Positions 26,070-34,931 of a stretch of DNA of 39,248 nt are shown here, piece after piece. This DNA comes from an uncultured Flammeovirgaceae bacterium (GTDB lineage: Bacteria > Bacteroidota > Bacteroidia > Cytophagales > Cyclobacteriaceae). The position numbers and the translations under genes are program-made. A model generated the notes under the pieces. That model made no database searches, was not told the origin of the DNA, and saw only the letters and a program-made list of their open reading frames with translations. How positions within the stretch are numbered: the stretch's first letter is position 1; each line of letters begins with the position of its first letter. Where the stretch lies: positions 1 through 39,248 of the forward strand of contig CAJXAT010000007.1 in NCBI GenBank assembly GCA_913050055.1, read 5' to 3'.

Positions 26070-28256
26070 TTAATTCCATATTGATCGAAGGGTTCGTATT
26101 TTCAACTCATTGATGTTTAGAGGTGAATCCGAAGTAAGTGAGATCGACTCAGACTCGATTTTGCCATCAATCCTTAAAGGCATATAGATCTTACCGTTGT
26201 CCAGAAATACTTCAATGGACTTTATGTCGACCAATAGCCGAACATTAATTTCAGCATTTCTGTTTTGATAATCAATTTCTAAATCTCCACTCATGATCTT
26301 CTGGCGATCTAAATCGATCTTGATTTCTCTTCCATTAGCTTTGAACAAAATTTTACCCTGTGAACTTGACGACATATTAATTTCTATATCATATGAGCCA
26401 CTATTGAAGCCTTCAAGCAAATCCTCATCAGGTAAGATCTCAATATCAGAATATGATTTCACCGAATCATACAGTTTCTCAATTTCATTCACCGGATTTG
26501 CAAATATCCTTACTCCATTCGTTGTATTTCTTAAAGTCAATGAGACAGGAAATGTCATCATCTGATTAAATGGCATCTCTGGAAAATCTACTATTCCCCA
26601 CGCCATCTGAATCCTACGACCATCTTCCGTAGGGACGTTATTAAAAGTCTGAGAAGCGTAGAAACAATCGCCATGGTTATATTTTAGAAGTCCTATTTCA
26701 GGAATAAATTTTTTACCATCAAAATCACCCAAAACATAATCACCTGATCCCGCATACAACACCCATTTTGAATTTACTCGATTTCCGTCAATTGGCAATT
26801 CAAAAAGTTCAGGACAATCTTCAAATGCCGCCACCTCCGAGATACCAAGATCTTCAATTTCAATGGTACTTTGTTGTTTCCATTCCTTGAGATCATCAGA
26901 GGTAAAAAATACGAATGCACCGTGATCCAGATACAACACAATGACCCAATGTTGACCAGCCTCGTACCAAAATGCTTTTGGATCTCTGTTGATGTATCCA
27001 AGATTTGCTAATACTGGATTGCCGTCATACTTGGTAAAGGTCCTTCCATTATCTAAGCTATATGCAACCGACTGGGTAAAGGGTTTCCCAAAAGACCAGC
27101 GGTTACGAGTTCCAGCCGAAGTGTAAAGCGCCACCATAGATGTTTGCTCTTCGGATCCAAAACCTGTCGTGTTATTATGATCGATAACAGCCGAGCCTGA
27201 ATAAATTGACCCGAGATGGTCGGGATTGATGGCTGCCGGCAATTCCCTCCAATGAACCAGATCCTCGCTAACCGCATGGCCCCAGGTCTTGTTATAATCA
27301 TTTCTGCCATAATCATTTCCATAAGGATTGGCCTGATAAAACAAGTGATACTCACCTTCATGAAAGACTAGACCATTAGGATCATTAAGCCAGCCTCGCT
27401 TAGCAGTAAAATGAAATTGGGGTCTGAGGTTTTCCTGATACAAATTATCAGAATCAACAATATTATCACTTAAAACAAGGTTATTAAGTATCTCTGGCCT
27501 ATTTTCAAAGTACTGATATGTTCTTACCTTGATCTGCTCACCAGACCATTCATACATATCATGTTTCACCCAGAAATCGATATCATCAGTTAGTGCAACG
27601 GACGCATCAAAGGCTCTAATTAACCCACTATCAGCATGAATCTCAAAATAATACCGAGGAGCATTTTCCTTGATAGGAATATTAATGGTGCCTGAACTCA
27701 TCTCAATGATACGTTCCGCCACAATACCCTCTACAGGAATATCATTCTGTACAATATGATCCACATCGAGATAAACAAAAGGTCGATCATCCTCATCCAC
27801 TACTCTTATTTGAACCATTTCACCTTTAAAATTTGAGACATTCCAACCAGCATGAAACATAGCATGAAATTCTTCGGGCTTTTTTGATCTTACTACCTTG
27901 CCATTTAGTAGTAACTCAATTGACATGTCACCTTTTTCATTCATGAAATCTATCTCGCGGGCACCGAGCAGAAAGTGTATGTAATTTCTTTCTATTCTGA
28001 ATTCCGGAGAGGTCAATCTACCAGTGGATGGCTCGTCAAACTCATTTAGGCTTGACAAATGTGCCTTACCATAGTATCCCATAGTTTCCTTTACCGGCCC
28101 CTCACCAAATGCTTTTCCTTCCTTGATCCATTTTTCAAAGGAATGATCAAACGTAACAATGACAATTGGCTCACTGGATTGACTGCATGACAATAACAAC
28201 AGTACAACGAAAGGCAACATGAGATTGCTCAAATCAATTTTACACATCATAATCAT
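26070..28256 (-). CDS. GH32 beta-fructosidase lipoprotein (levanase/inulinase-like) with N-terminal beta-sandwich module
   Basis: 728 aa. Lipobox LLSC (Cys24) anchors it to a membrane. Residues 30-270 form an extra beta-sandwich region, as in exo-levanases with an inserted or leading accessory domain. The five-bladed propeller begins RGWLNDPNG (nucleophile Asp292), continues with SGSAV and NRDPKAFW (Asp425), and the acid/base motif reads AFEDCPELFELP, where the residue next to Cys is Asp480 rather than the usual Glu. A C-terminal beta-sandwich follows. It should hydrolyse terminal fructose from fructans. Its ATG overlaps the stop of the 869-aa gene (ATGA). Confidence 0.92.
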   Translation of the reverse strand: MIMMCKIDLSNLMLPFVVLLLLSCSQSSEPIVIVTFDHSFEKWIKEGKAFGEGPVKETMGYYGKAHLSSLNEFDEPSTGRLTSPEFRIERNYIHFLLGAREIDFMNEKGDMSIELLLNGKVVRSKKPEEFHAMFHAGWNVSNFKGEMVQIRVVDEDDRPFVYLDVDHIVQNDIPVEGIVAERIIEMSSGTINIPIKENAPRYYFEIHADSGLIRAFDASVALTDDIDFWVKHDMYEWSGEQIKVRTYQYFENRPEILNNLVLSDNIVDSDNLYQENLRPQFHFTAKRGWLNDPNGLVFHEGEYHLFYQANPYGNDYGRNDYNKTWGHAVSEDLVHWRELPAAINPDHLGSIYSGSAVIDHNNTTGFGSEEQTSMVALYTSAGTRNRWSFGKPFTQSVAYSLDNGRTFTKYDGNPVLANLGYINRDPKAFWYEAGQHWVIVLYLDHGAFVFFTSDDLKEWKQQSTIEIEDLGISEVAAFEDCPELFELPIDGNRVNSKWVLYAGSGDYVLGDFDGKKFIPEIGLLKYNHGDCFYASQTFNNVPTEDGRRIQMAWGIVDFPEMPFNQMMTFPVSLTLRNTTNGVRIFANPVNEIEKLYDSVKSYSDIEILPDEDLLEGFNSGSYDIEINMSSSSQGKILFKANGREIKIDLDRQKIMSGDLEIDYQNRNAEINVRLLVDIKSIEVFLDNGKIYMPLRIDGKIESESISLTSDSPLNINELKIRTLRSIWN

Positions 28257-30862
28257 TGGTTTAATACAATAACTGTTTGATATTGAGATGAAGTATCTGC
28301 ACTAGCTGTGGCGGGATACACTACATTTCCTAGATCGGTTTTGGCTGTGACATACCATTCAAAATCTTCCTCCTGATCAGATAGTTGAATCTGATAAACC
28401 CCTCTGTTCACATGGAGCATGGGGAGGGATTCGAACTCAGAACAACCTAACTTTCGATAATGGATGATTACTTCACTCACCTGCCCCATTATGAGTGCTT
28501 TAACCTGATAATTTTCTTTATTTAGGATATGTGTTCTAATAGGCATGCACGTAATAAAGGCTTCTCCCTGATAGGCCATAGAAGGGGCATGATCTGCAGG
28601 TAACTTTCCACCAGCCTTCAGAAATTCCCTGTCGTATTTACCCACAATCCAATTATCCCAAGACCGCCACTGCAGATTGAGGATGACTCCTAAATCTACC
28701 TCATCATGTACTCGCTGAACCAACAAACTCATGAGTTGATTCCAGAGCCTGGCTAAATTTGAACGATGCGCAGCAGCACTCTCCAACGCTCCTTTCTCTG
28801 TTTTGGCTTTATATTGATTGATCTCTGATGATATATTAGCCATTAAACGGTAAGATTTCATGGTATTCAACCAATAGTCAAACCTAGCGAAATTGCCTTG
28901 TCCATCGATTGTACTCCTTAATTCTTCCCACTCATCAATCCAATTGAGTTTAGGAGCTTCATTCTCCCACTCTCCCCAGATGTGGTCACTACCCCAGTCG
29001 TCCCCCGTGATATATCCCTGAGAATAAATATCATCTGCCCCTTCTGTGAAATTAGTTACATTCATAAACCGCTTATCATCAGGCTTTTCAAAAGCTGCCA
29101 TATCGGAGGCTATTCGTTGTGCTGCATCGTTATTACCAAATTCATGAATTGCCCAATTCAAATAGATTTCATCAATTTTTTTGTTTCTATTTTGATTACT
29201 CATAGGAAGATCGGACATGATTACTTTATCTGTTCGCGAATAGTCCCAGGACACATCTTTTACTGCGGCAAACTGAGGGCCTATCATCCGAGTACGCCAA
29301 AACTCTCCGATAAATCCATCTGCATTCTGTTCCCATGCTATTTGTCCATCTTCCAGTACCCGATACATGTGGAAAGAAGGTTGTTCGAGTGAATAATCAT
29401 ACTCCATCCAGGTAAAAGGCCATTTAGGGCGCTCTTTTGGTACCTGATCGATCCATTCTTCAGTCTTCATATGTCGCCCTTTCATGTTGTAGGGCGGATT
29501 CATGAAAGAATATGCATCTTCAATACTTGAAAGAATATCACCAAAAACATCTGGATTACCCTGCGCTCCGAATGCCCACCCTCCAAGTGCAAATCGGTCA
29601 AAAGGTTTCTCTTCCATTTCCTCCCATGCCTCTACAGCTATTTTCAGATTATCTTTGGCTGCCTGGATGCGCTCTGAATCACGTCCCCCTTCACCCCAGG
29701 GCATCCAGATTTCGGTCGTCCAGATCCAGAAATAATCCACTGGAATCTGATTATAGATCAGCCATCGATACATGCCCCGATATAGTACTTTAGATGCTTC
29801 ATCCGAAAGCGGGTCCAATCCGTATTTGTTGATCAGGCGATCTTGCAACACATCCGGAACGCCATTGACCAAATCATCTGAACCAGATTCTTTATCCCGA
29901 CCTAAAGGCAGCTCCACACCGGTCGCTGTAGTGACACCCAGCAGATTGGCATAGGTAAATACGTTTTTGAAAAGTGTACCTGCATTGTTAAAAGAACGTA
30001 TATAGCCACTTTGTTCTGTATGGTAGGATTCACCTATGATCTCGGAGGGATATCCATTAGACGGAAATAGCTGGTTGGCTCCTCCTTTCAGATCGGAAGT
30101 ATTAGTCTTTCCCCATCCGATTATTTGCTGATGAGTATGAAAAAAAGTAGCATCATAAGCAAAATCCACAGTTCCATCCGTATTCAGATCATCTTCATGA
30201 CCGATCCAAACATTAAGATTTGGGCCATAGTCTCCAACGTGATCATCCTCTGGATCCGACATGTAGGTATGTAGCCCTACGAAATTCATTCCCATTTTTG
30301 GTAACTGAGCGATGTGCATTTTCCAATCTTCAACACTCCACATGACAGATCCAGCAGGGAAGTTTTGAAATGGTTGAATCCCTCTAGTCTTCCACTGTTT
30401 GCCGTCTTTTGTTGTTGGCTGACCTTGCTCGTCAAAACCCGTCAATTTTAAACCTATTTTTTGATCTGGGATGACATCTCCATGTAAGTAAAACCTGCAG
30501 CCAATGAGCTCGGCATATCGATACGCCGCATAAAGTGTACTGATCTCTGTATCACCTGAAATGAGTAAAGTTTCTACATGTTTTGAGTCGATGGATTTTA
30601 TAAAAAATCCTCCCTCGGGTGCTCGCAGTTCAGTCAATTCTCTAATAAGTTCTGCATCATGCGTACCCACTATTATCCTTTGATTATCGATATTGGTTTC
30701 AGATTTAACCCCCAACAACTGACCTGTCCTCAGGTATGTATACCTACGAACTTCCTTAGCAGCCATTTTGATTAAATGGTTTGCTTCAGTAGCTACAATG
30801 ACCTGCCCCGATGCAACATATGAAGTCAATACGAGCGATAGAATAATAATTTTCTTCATCAT
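28253..30862 (-). CDS. Large secreted protein with GH67/GH20b-like N-terminal domain, putative glycoside hydrolase
   Basis: 869 aa with a signal peptide (cleavage near ASG-QV). Residues 20-140 resemble the alpha-glucuronidase N-terminal / GH20b domain: MAAKEVRRYTYLRTG, RIIVGTHD, then STLYAAYRYAELIGCRFYLHGD. A large central part looks like a TIM barrel (MGMNFVGLHTYMSD, VDYFWIWTTEIWMPWGEGG), then a helical region and a C-terminal beta domain. It resembles GH67/GH115-type uronidases only in outline, and I cannot name a GH family. Its place between an esterase and a GH32 makes a role in releasing a side group from a plant or algal glycan likely. Confidence 0.75.
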   Translation of the reverse strand: MMKKIIILSLVLTSYVASGQVIVATEANHLIKMAAKEVRRYTYLRTGQLLGVKSETNIDNQRIIVGTHDAELIRELTELRAPEGGFFIKSIDSKHVETLLISGDTEISTLYAAYRYAELIGCRFYLHGDVIPDQKIGLKLTGFDEQGQPTTKDGKQWKTRGIQPFQNFPAGSVMWSVEDWKMHIAQLPKMGMNFVGLHTYMSDPEDDHVGDYGPNLNVWIGHEDDLNTDGTVDFAYDATFFHTHQQIIGWGKTNTSDLKGGANQLFPSNGYPSEIIGESYHTEQSGYIRSFNNAGTLFKNVFTYANLLGVTTATGVELPLGRDKESGSDDLVNGVPDVLQDRLINKYGLDPLSDEASKVLYRGMYRWLIYNQIPVDYFWIWTTEIWMPWGEGGRDSERIQAAKDNLKIAVEAWEEMEEKPFDRFALGGWAFGAQGNPDVFGDILSSIEDAYSFMNPPYNMKGRHMKTEEWIDQVPKERPKWPFTWMEYDYSLEQPSFHMYRVLEDGQIAWEQNADGFIGEFWRTRMIGPQFAAVKDVSWDYSRTDKVIMSDLPMSNQNRNKKIDEIYLNWAIHEFGNNDAAQRIASDMAAFEKPDDKRFMNVTNFTEGADDIYSQGYITGDDWGSDHIWGEWENEAPKLNWIDEWEELRSTIDGQGNFARFDYWLNTMKSYRLMANISSEINQYKAKTEKGALESAAAHRSNLARLWNQLMSLLVQRVHDEVDLGVILNLQWRSWDNWIVGKYDREFLKAGGKLPADHAPSMAYQGEAFITCMPIRTHILNKENYQVKALIMGQVSEVIIHYRKLGCSEFESLPMLHVNRGVYQIQLSDQEEDFEWYVTAKTDLGNVVYPATASADTSSQYQTVIVLNQ

Positions 30863-30863
30863 A

Positions 30864-31916
30864 CTATTCCATTATATCTACCCATCCAGTGCCATCGTTC
30901 ACAAAATGCCTTACCCAATCGACATAAGAGATTCCGTCTATTTCATAGAGGTAGTCCTCTACACAGTGCGAATCTCCTTTGACAAAAAATCTTTTGAACC
31001 GATCTGGAAATTTCTGCTGAATAATCTCAGAATCCTTTAGCAAACGATTTTTGAATTCATTCCCAGGAATTTCCAGAAATTCATTCGCCAGCACCGCGTC
31101 CTTGTAACTTGAAAATACTGCTACCTTGATCAAGGGATCATAGGCCAGCATCCAACTATAAAGTGGGAGCAGTGAGCCCTGACTGTCATCAAATTGATTT
31201 GGCAACCACTCTTGCATACCCCAATTTTCCCTAACCAAGTCCCATATACCATTCTTGTTAGCATCAGTCATACCTGGACCACTTTCATTGAGCACGTAAA
31301 TTCTTGCATTTGGAAATTTCAATCTGGCCAATAACATAGCAGAAAATGTGCCGTACCCACCAGCACTGCATCCAGTAATAAGAATTTTGTCTGGATCTTC
31401 CAGCTCAGATCTGGCCAGGTTAAGTCCAGCACTGAGGTGCCTAATTCCCCAATGACTATGATCTGTTATTCCATCCTCATCATAATCTACCACATTGTCG
31501 CCCAAATAGTTGCTTCCATCGCAATAAGGAATGAAGGTGGTATTCCATGAGGGTGCTGTATCCGGTTTGTTAAGGTCTTCATCCACGCTTTCAAATTCCC
31601 CAATGCCTACATCTTCTTTGCATTCAAAAAAACCGGGCCAGCATGCACCTCCTCCTTGTAAATTGACAATTAGATTTTTAGCCCCCACATCTCTCAAACC
31701 TACAAAATATAACCCTCCCTCAAAACATCTACAATCTTTGGTATCAAAGAAATAGTTCTTCACATCATCCAACTCAGGATGTTTCTCCACAGATTGAAAT
31801 GTAATGTTTGAATATTTATCAATACCCGTATTCTGAATCAACTGGATGATATCAACATCTTGTGGTCTAACAATTGAAGAGAGTATGACCAATAAGGCAA
31901 TAGCTATCACACGCAT
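30864..31916 (-). CDS. Pectin acetylesterase / Notum-family carboxylesterase, secreted
   Basis: 350 aa with a signal peptide (ends near VRPQ). The alpha/beta-hydrolase marks of the PAE/Notum family are present: NLIVNLQGGGACW (oxyanion region), FIPYCDGSNYLGD, nucleophile Ser184 in TGCSAGGYG, and the late His in VKGDSHCVEDY. The loops DYDEDGITD and DANKNGIWD look like Ca2+-binding Asp-rich turns. The family removes acetyl (or other acyl) groups from polysaccharides or proteins. It is placed tightly between the GH32-like gene and the 869-aa gene. The natural ester is unknown. Confidence 0.85.
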   Translation of the reverse strand: MRVIAIALLVILSSIVRPQDVDIIQLIQNTGIDKYSNITFQSVEKHPELDDVKNYFFDTKDCRCFEGGLYFVGLRDVGAKNLIVNLQGGGACWPGFFECKEDVGIGEFESVDEDLNKPDTAPSWNTTFIPYCDGSNYLGDNVVDYDEDGITDHSHWGIRHLSAGLNLARSELEDPDKILITGCSAGGYGTFSAMLLARLKFPNARIYVLNESGPGMTDANKNGIWDLVRENWGMQEWLPNQFDDSQGSLLPLYSWMLAYDPLIKVAVFSSYKDAVLANEFLEIPGNEFKNRLLKDSEIIQQKFPDRFKRFFVKGDSHCVEDYLYEIDGISYVDWVRHFVNDGTGWVDIME

Positions 31917-31918
31917 AA

Positions 31919-33514
31919 CTAGTACGGATTAGATGGATGGAGTTTCCAACTTTCCAATATAGGTACTTGAATGCTTCCACCATTGCTAAACAGTATCACT
32001 TGATCACTGTCCTCACCAACTGGGTAGATTCGTTGCACTAGTGCGAGTTTTTTATTTACGAAAACCTCAATCACAGAATGATCTATAAAAATTCTTAGGT
32101 CAAGATTTTCGTTTCGTTCAAGTGTTAGTTCTGCTTTTTGAATTTTGTCCTTTTCCCATAAATAACCTTCCATGTATCCCTCATTGAGGGAAGATTTTGA
32201 CAGATCAAAAGTGAATTCATTTTCATCTGGAGAATAGGATAAAACTGTTTCCTCCTTACCATCGCCGGACGCGCAAATTTTTATTCCGAAAGACTTAGCC
32301 TTTCCAGGATTTATAGACATCCTCAATTCCATCGAGGTTCCTCTGATATTTTCCAACGCTACCTCATCATTGACATTCAAGTTTTCGATTATAACAGGAT
32401 CATAGCGCAATCCTTCCAACTCGTCAATGGGTTCAATTTTCAAGTTATTTTCTTCATCCAGCGATAACACTCTAGGAAGTGTTAACGTACCTGCCCATGC
32501 ATGTTTGGTGATGAAGTTGTCTATATCCCCCCAGCCAGTTCGACTATCATTAAGTGCGGCCCACATGATGCGGCGACCCTGATCATCCACCATGCTTTCC
32601 GGAGCATATCCAGCCCCAATGTTCCAAGTCATAGTTCCTCGTTTTTCCGGATAAAACTGTTCACCCATAAAATCACCGATAACATATTCCAACCCATTTC
32701 GAAGATATAGAAGCACGTATTTATCACCTAAACGAAAAAAATCAGGACAATCTAGTGTTCCTTTGATGGGATCGTGATGAAAGAAATCACCCAAAAGTTC
32801 CCAATCTTTTAGGTTTTTAGATTTGAATAATGCGTCTTTACCAGGCCACAGTTCATTGTTGCCGGTAATAGTGTAATAAGTATCCCCCTCTAACCAGCAA
32901 TGTGGATCCCAAATATCATAGGCCCCGTAATCAGGCAACTTATCCAGGATCGTTCGGTACTCAGCCTGATCATTATCAAACGGATATTCTACATATGGAA
33001 TTACAGGATTATCTGGATGACGGTCCCAATATTCCAGCCAGTCATCGCCTGCACTTATCGCTATACTGTTTCCAGCACCCAATCCTTGATACATAATTGT
33101 CGGTATACCCTGTTTGTTCAAAAACATGTTTCCACTGTAGATCGCCCTTTCTGGAGTATCATCAGTCGGTTTAAGAGCCGTTGGATGCACTTTCCAATGA
33201 ATCAAATCATGACTCGATATATGCGCCCACGCATCGCCGCGATAAAAGGGTTTAGGTCTGACTGTCTGTATTATATAAAAAAGGTGATATCTACCTTTCC
33301 AGTAAAATGCTCCATTTGGATCAAATGGATGAGCCATGCCCTCTGGGATCACAAAATGATAAAGAGGTCGATAAGCGTCCTTCAGTAATTTATCTCTATA
33401 CAAGTGCTGAGCATAGATGTGATCCGCTATAACGCGAACATTAAATTCGTCATGTTGTGCATGAACAAAACTTATCATCAGCAATGAACCCATCAATAGA
33501 TTGATTTTTTTCAT
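31919..33514 (-). CDS. Divergent GH32-like beta-fructosidase, secreted
   Basis: 531 aa with a signal peptide (ends FVHAQ). The propeller has HPFDPNGAFYWKGRYHLFY (nucleophile position Asp65 in place of NDPNG), IWDPHCWLEGDTYY (WDP instead of RDP, Asp203) and TLDCPDFFRLGDKYVLLY (DCP instead of ECP, Asp255). A C-terminal beta-sandwich with DHSVIEVFVN is typical of GH32. The fold is clear, but the acid/base residue is changed, as in the other GH32 of this operon. It probably acts on a fructoside or a related furanoside; the exact linkage is open. Confidence 0.87.
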   Translation of the reverse strand: MKKINLLMGSLLMISFVHAQHDEFNVRVIADHIYAQHLYRDKLLKDAYRPLYHFVIPEGMAHPFDPNGAFYWKGRYHLFYIIQTVRPKPFYRGDAWAHISSHDLIHWKVHPTALKPTDDTPERAIYSGNMFLNKQGIPTIMYQGLGAGNSIAISAGDDWLEYWDRHPDNPVIPYVEYPFDNDQAEYRTILDKLPDYGAYDIWDPHCWLEGDTYYTITGNNELWPGKDALFKSKNLKDWELLGDFFHHDPIKGTLDCPDFFRLGDKYVLLYLRNGLEYVIGDFMGEQFYPEKRGTMTWNIGAGYAPESMVDDQGRRIMWAALNDSRTGWGDIDNFITKHAWAGTLTLPRVLSLDEENNLKIEPIDELEGLRYDPVIIENLNVNDEVALENIRGTSMELRMSINPGKAKSFGIKICASGDGKEETVLSYSPDENEFTFDLSKSSLNEGYMEGYLWEKDKIQKAELTLERNENLDLRIFIDHSVIEVFVNKKLALVQRIYPVGEDSDQVILFSNGGSIQVPILESWKLHPSNPY

Positions 33515-33538
33515 ATGTGTTACTTATAAATTATATCA

Positions 33539-34918
33539 TTAATACCATTGTTTTTCTAGCTGTTCCAGAGGTATTCCCTTGGTTTCAGGCATTTTAAACA
33601 CCACCCACAATAACTGAAATATCATACAAATCATATAGAAACTAAAAACATGCCCACCCGAAAATTCTGCAAACACCGGGAATGTCCATGATATTACTGC
33701 AGCCATAAACCAATGCGTAAAACTACCAAGTGACTGCCCTCTCGCCCTCACCTTATTGGGAAATATTTCACTAATGAAAACCCAAATAACTGCTCCTTGT
33801 CCAAAACCATGAGCAGCTATAAAGACCATGATGCTAATTAAAACTACCACACTACCTACAGGCGTAAAATTGGTACCGTTGGAATAAAAGGTAACTGCTA
33901 CGGTAGCCAAGCTTATGATATAGCCAATGGATCCCCAAAGCATTAACTTTTTTCGACCAAAATTATCTATGATCACCAGGGCAATCAAGGTGAAGATAAG
34001 CATTACAAACCCAATTCCTAGGGAGCTAAGCATAGCACCCGACTTTTCAAATCCTGCCATTTCAAACACTCTTGGTGCATAGTACAATATGGCGTTTATA
34101 CCAGATAATTGGTTAAACATGGCGATAAGTAACGCAAGGAAAATCGGTGTCCGATATCGTTTTTGAAAAAATCGCTCTGTTTTGTCAGTTTTTTCCACCT
34201 TTAGCGACTGCTGGATTTCCTCTATTTGCTCATCTGCATTTTTGGTATCAGACCCAAATCGAATAATAATTGCTCTGGCCTCACTGATTAGACCCTGACT
34301 GACCAGCCATCTCGGACTTCTGGGGTTCAGAAATAATAGAACAAGAAAGAATAACGCTGGAATTGCCTCTACTCCAAACATCCATCGCCAGGTTGTCACT
34401 CCAAAATCTAAACTATTAACTAAGTAGTTAGAGAGATAAGCTAACATTATCCCGAACACCACGTTGAACTGTGTGAGCGCCACCATCCTGCCACGAAGAG
34501 GTGCAGGAGAGATTTCGGCGTTGTAAAGCGGAGATACCACTGACGACCCACCAACAGCGAGCCCCCCAATCAAACGCATAATCACAAAAAACCACCAATC
34601 AAAAGCCAAAGCACTACCCAGTGCAGATACCAGGTAAATAGATCCAAGTAAATACAGCATCGAACGTCTGCCAAATCGATCAGCTGGTCGTCCAAAGATA
34701 ATCGAACCAATAATCGTGCCTATCAAAGCACTGGCTACTGTGAAACCATGCCAAAAACTAACGCCTCCAAAATTATTCGCCAATGACAGATAGACAGGAG
34801 CATAAATATCACTTAAGGTTGCTTCTGCTCCCGAGATAACGGCAGTATCAAAGCCAAATAACAAGCCGCCAAGTGACGCAATAAGTGCGCTTCCAAAAAG
34901 TGGACTATTAATTTTCAT
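33539..34918 (-). CDS. Sugar-porter family MFS transporter (proton symporter)
   Basis: About 459 aa with 12 membrane helices. Family signatures are GRPADRFGRRS after helix 2, NAEISPAPLRGRMV in place of PESPR-type loops, RSPRWLVSQG in the central loop, FGRKKLMLWGS after helix 8 and PETKGIPLEQ at the end. Such proteins import hexoses, xylose or small sugars across the inner membrane. I use ATG 34918; a TTG at 34939 would overlap the GH3 gene. In this operon it would import the monosaccharide released by the hydrolases, likely fructose or glucose. Confidence 0.92.
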   Translation of the reverse strand: MKINSPLFGSALIASLGGLLFGFDTAVISGAEATLSDIYAPVYLSLANNFGGVSFWHGFTVASALIGTIIGSIIFGRPADRFGRRSMLYLLGSIYLVSALGSALAFDWWFFVIMRLIGGLAVGGSSVVSPLYNAEISPAPLRGRMVALTQFNVVFGIMLAYLSNYLVNSLDFGVTTWRWMFGVEAIPALFFLVLLFLNPRSPRWLVSQGLISEARAIIIRFGSDTKNADEQIEEIQQSLKVEKTDKTERFFQKRYRTPIFLALLIAMFNQLSGINAILYYAPRVFEMAGFEKSGAMLSSLGIGFVMLIFTLIALVIIDNFGRKKLMLWGSIGYIISLATVAVTFYSNGTNFTPVGSVVVLISIMVFIAAHGFGQGAVIWVFISEIFPNKVRARGQSLGSFTHWFMAAVISWTFPVFAEFSGGHVFSFYMICMIFQLLWVVFKMPETKGIPLEQLEKQWY

Positions 34919-34931
34919 TTGACCTCTCGTT

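Noticed and set aside
28982-29793. Several plus-strand frames opposite the 869-aa gene
   Set aside because: Shadow frames; the minus-strand gene is continuous with a signal peptide and operon overlaps.
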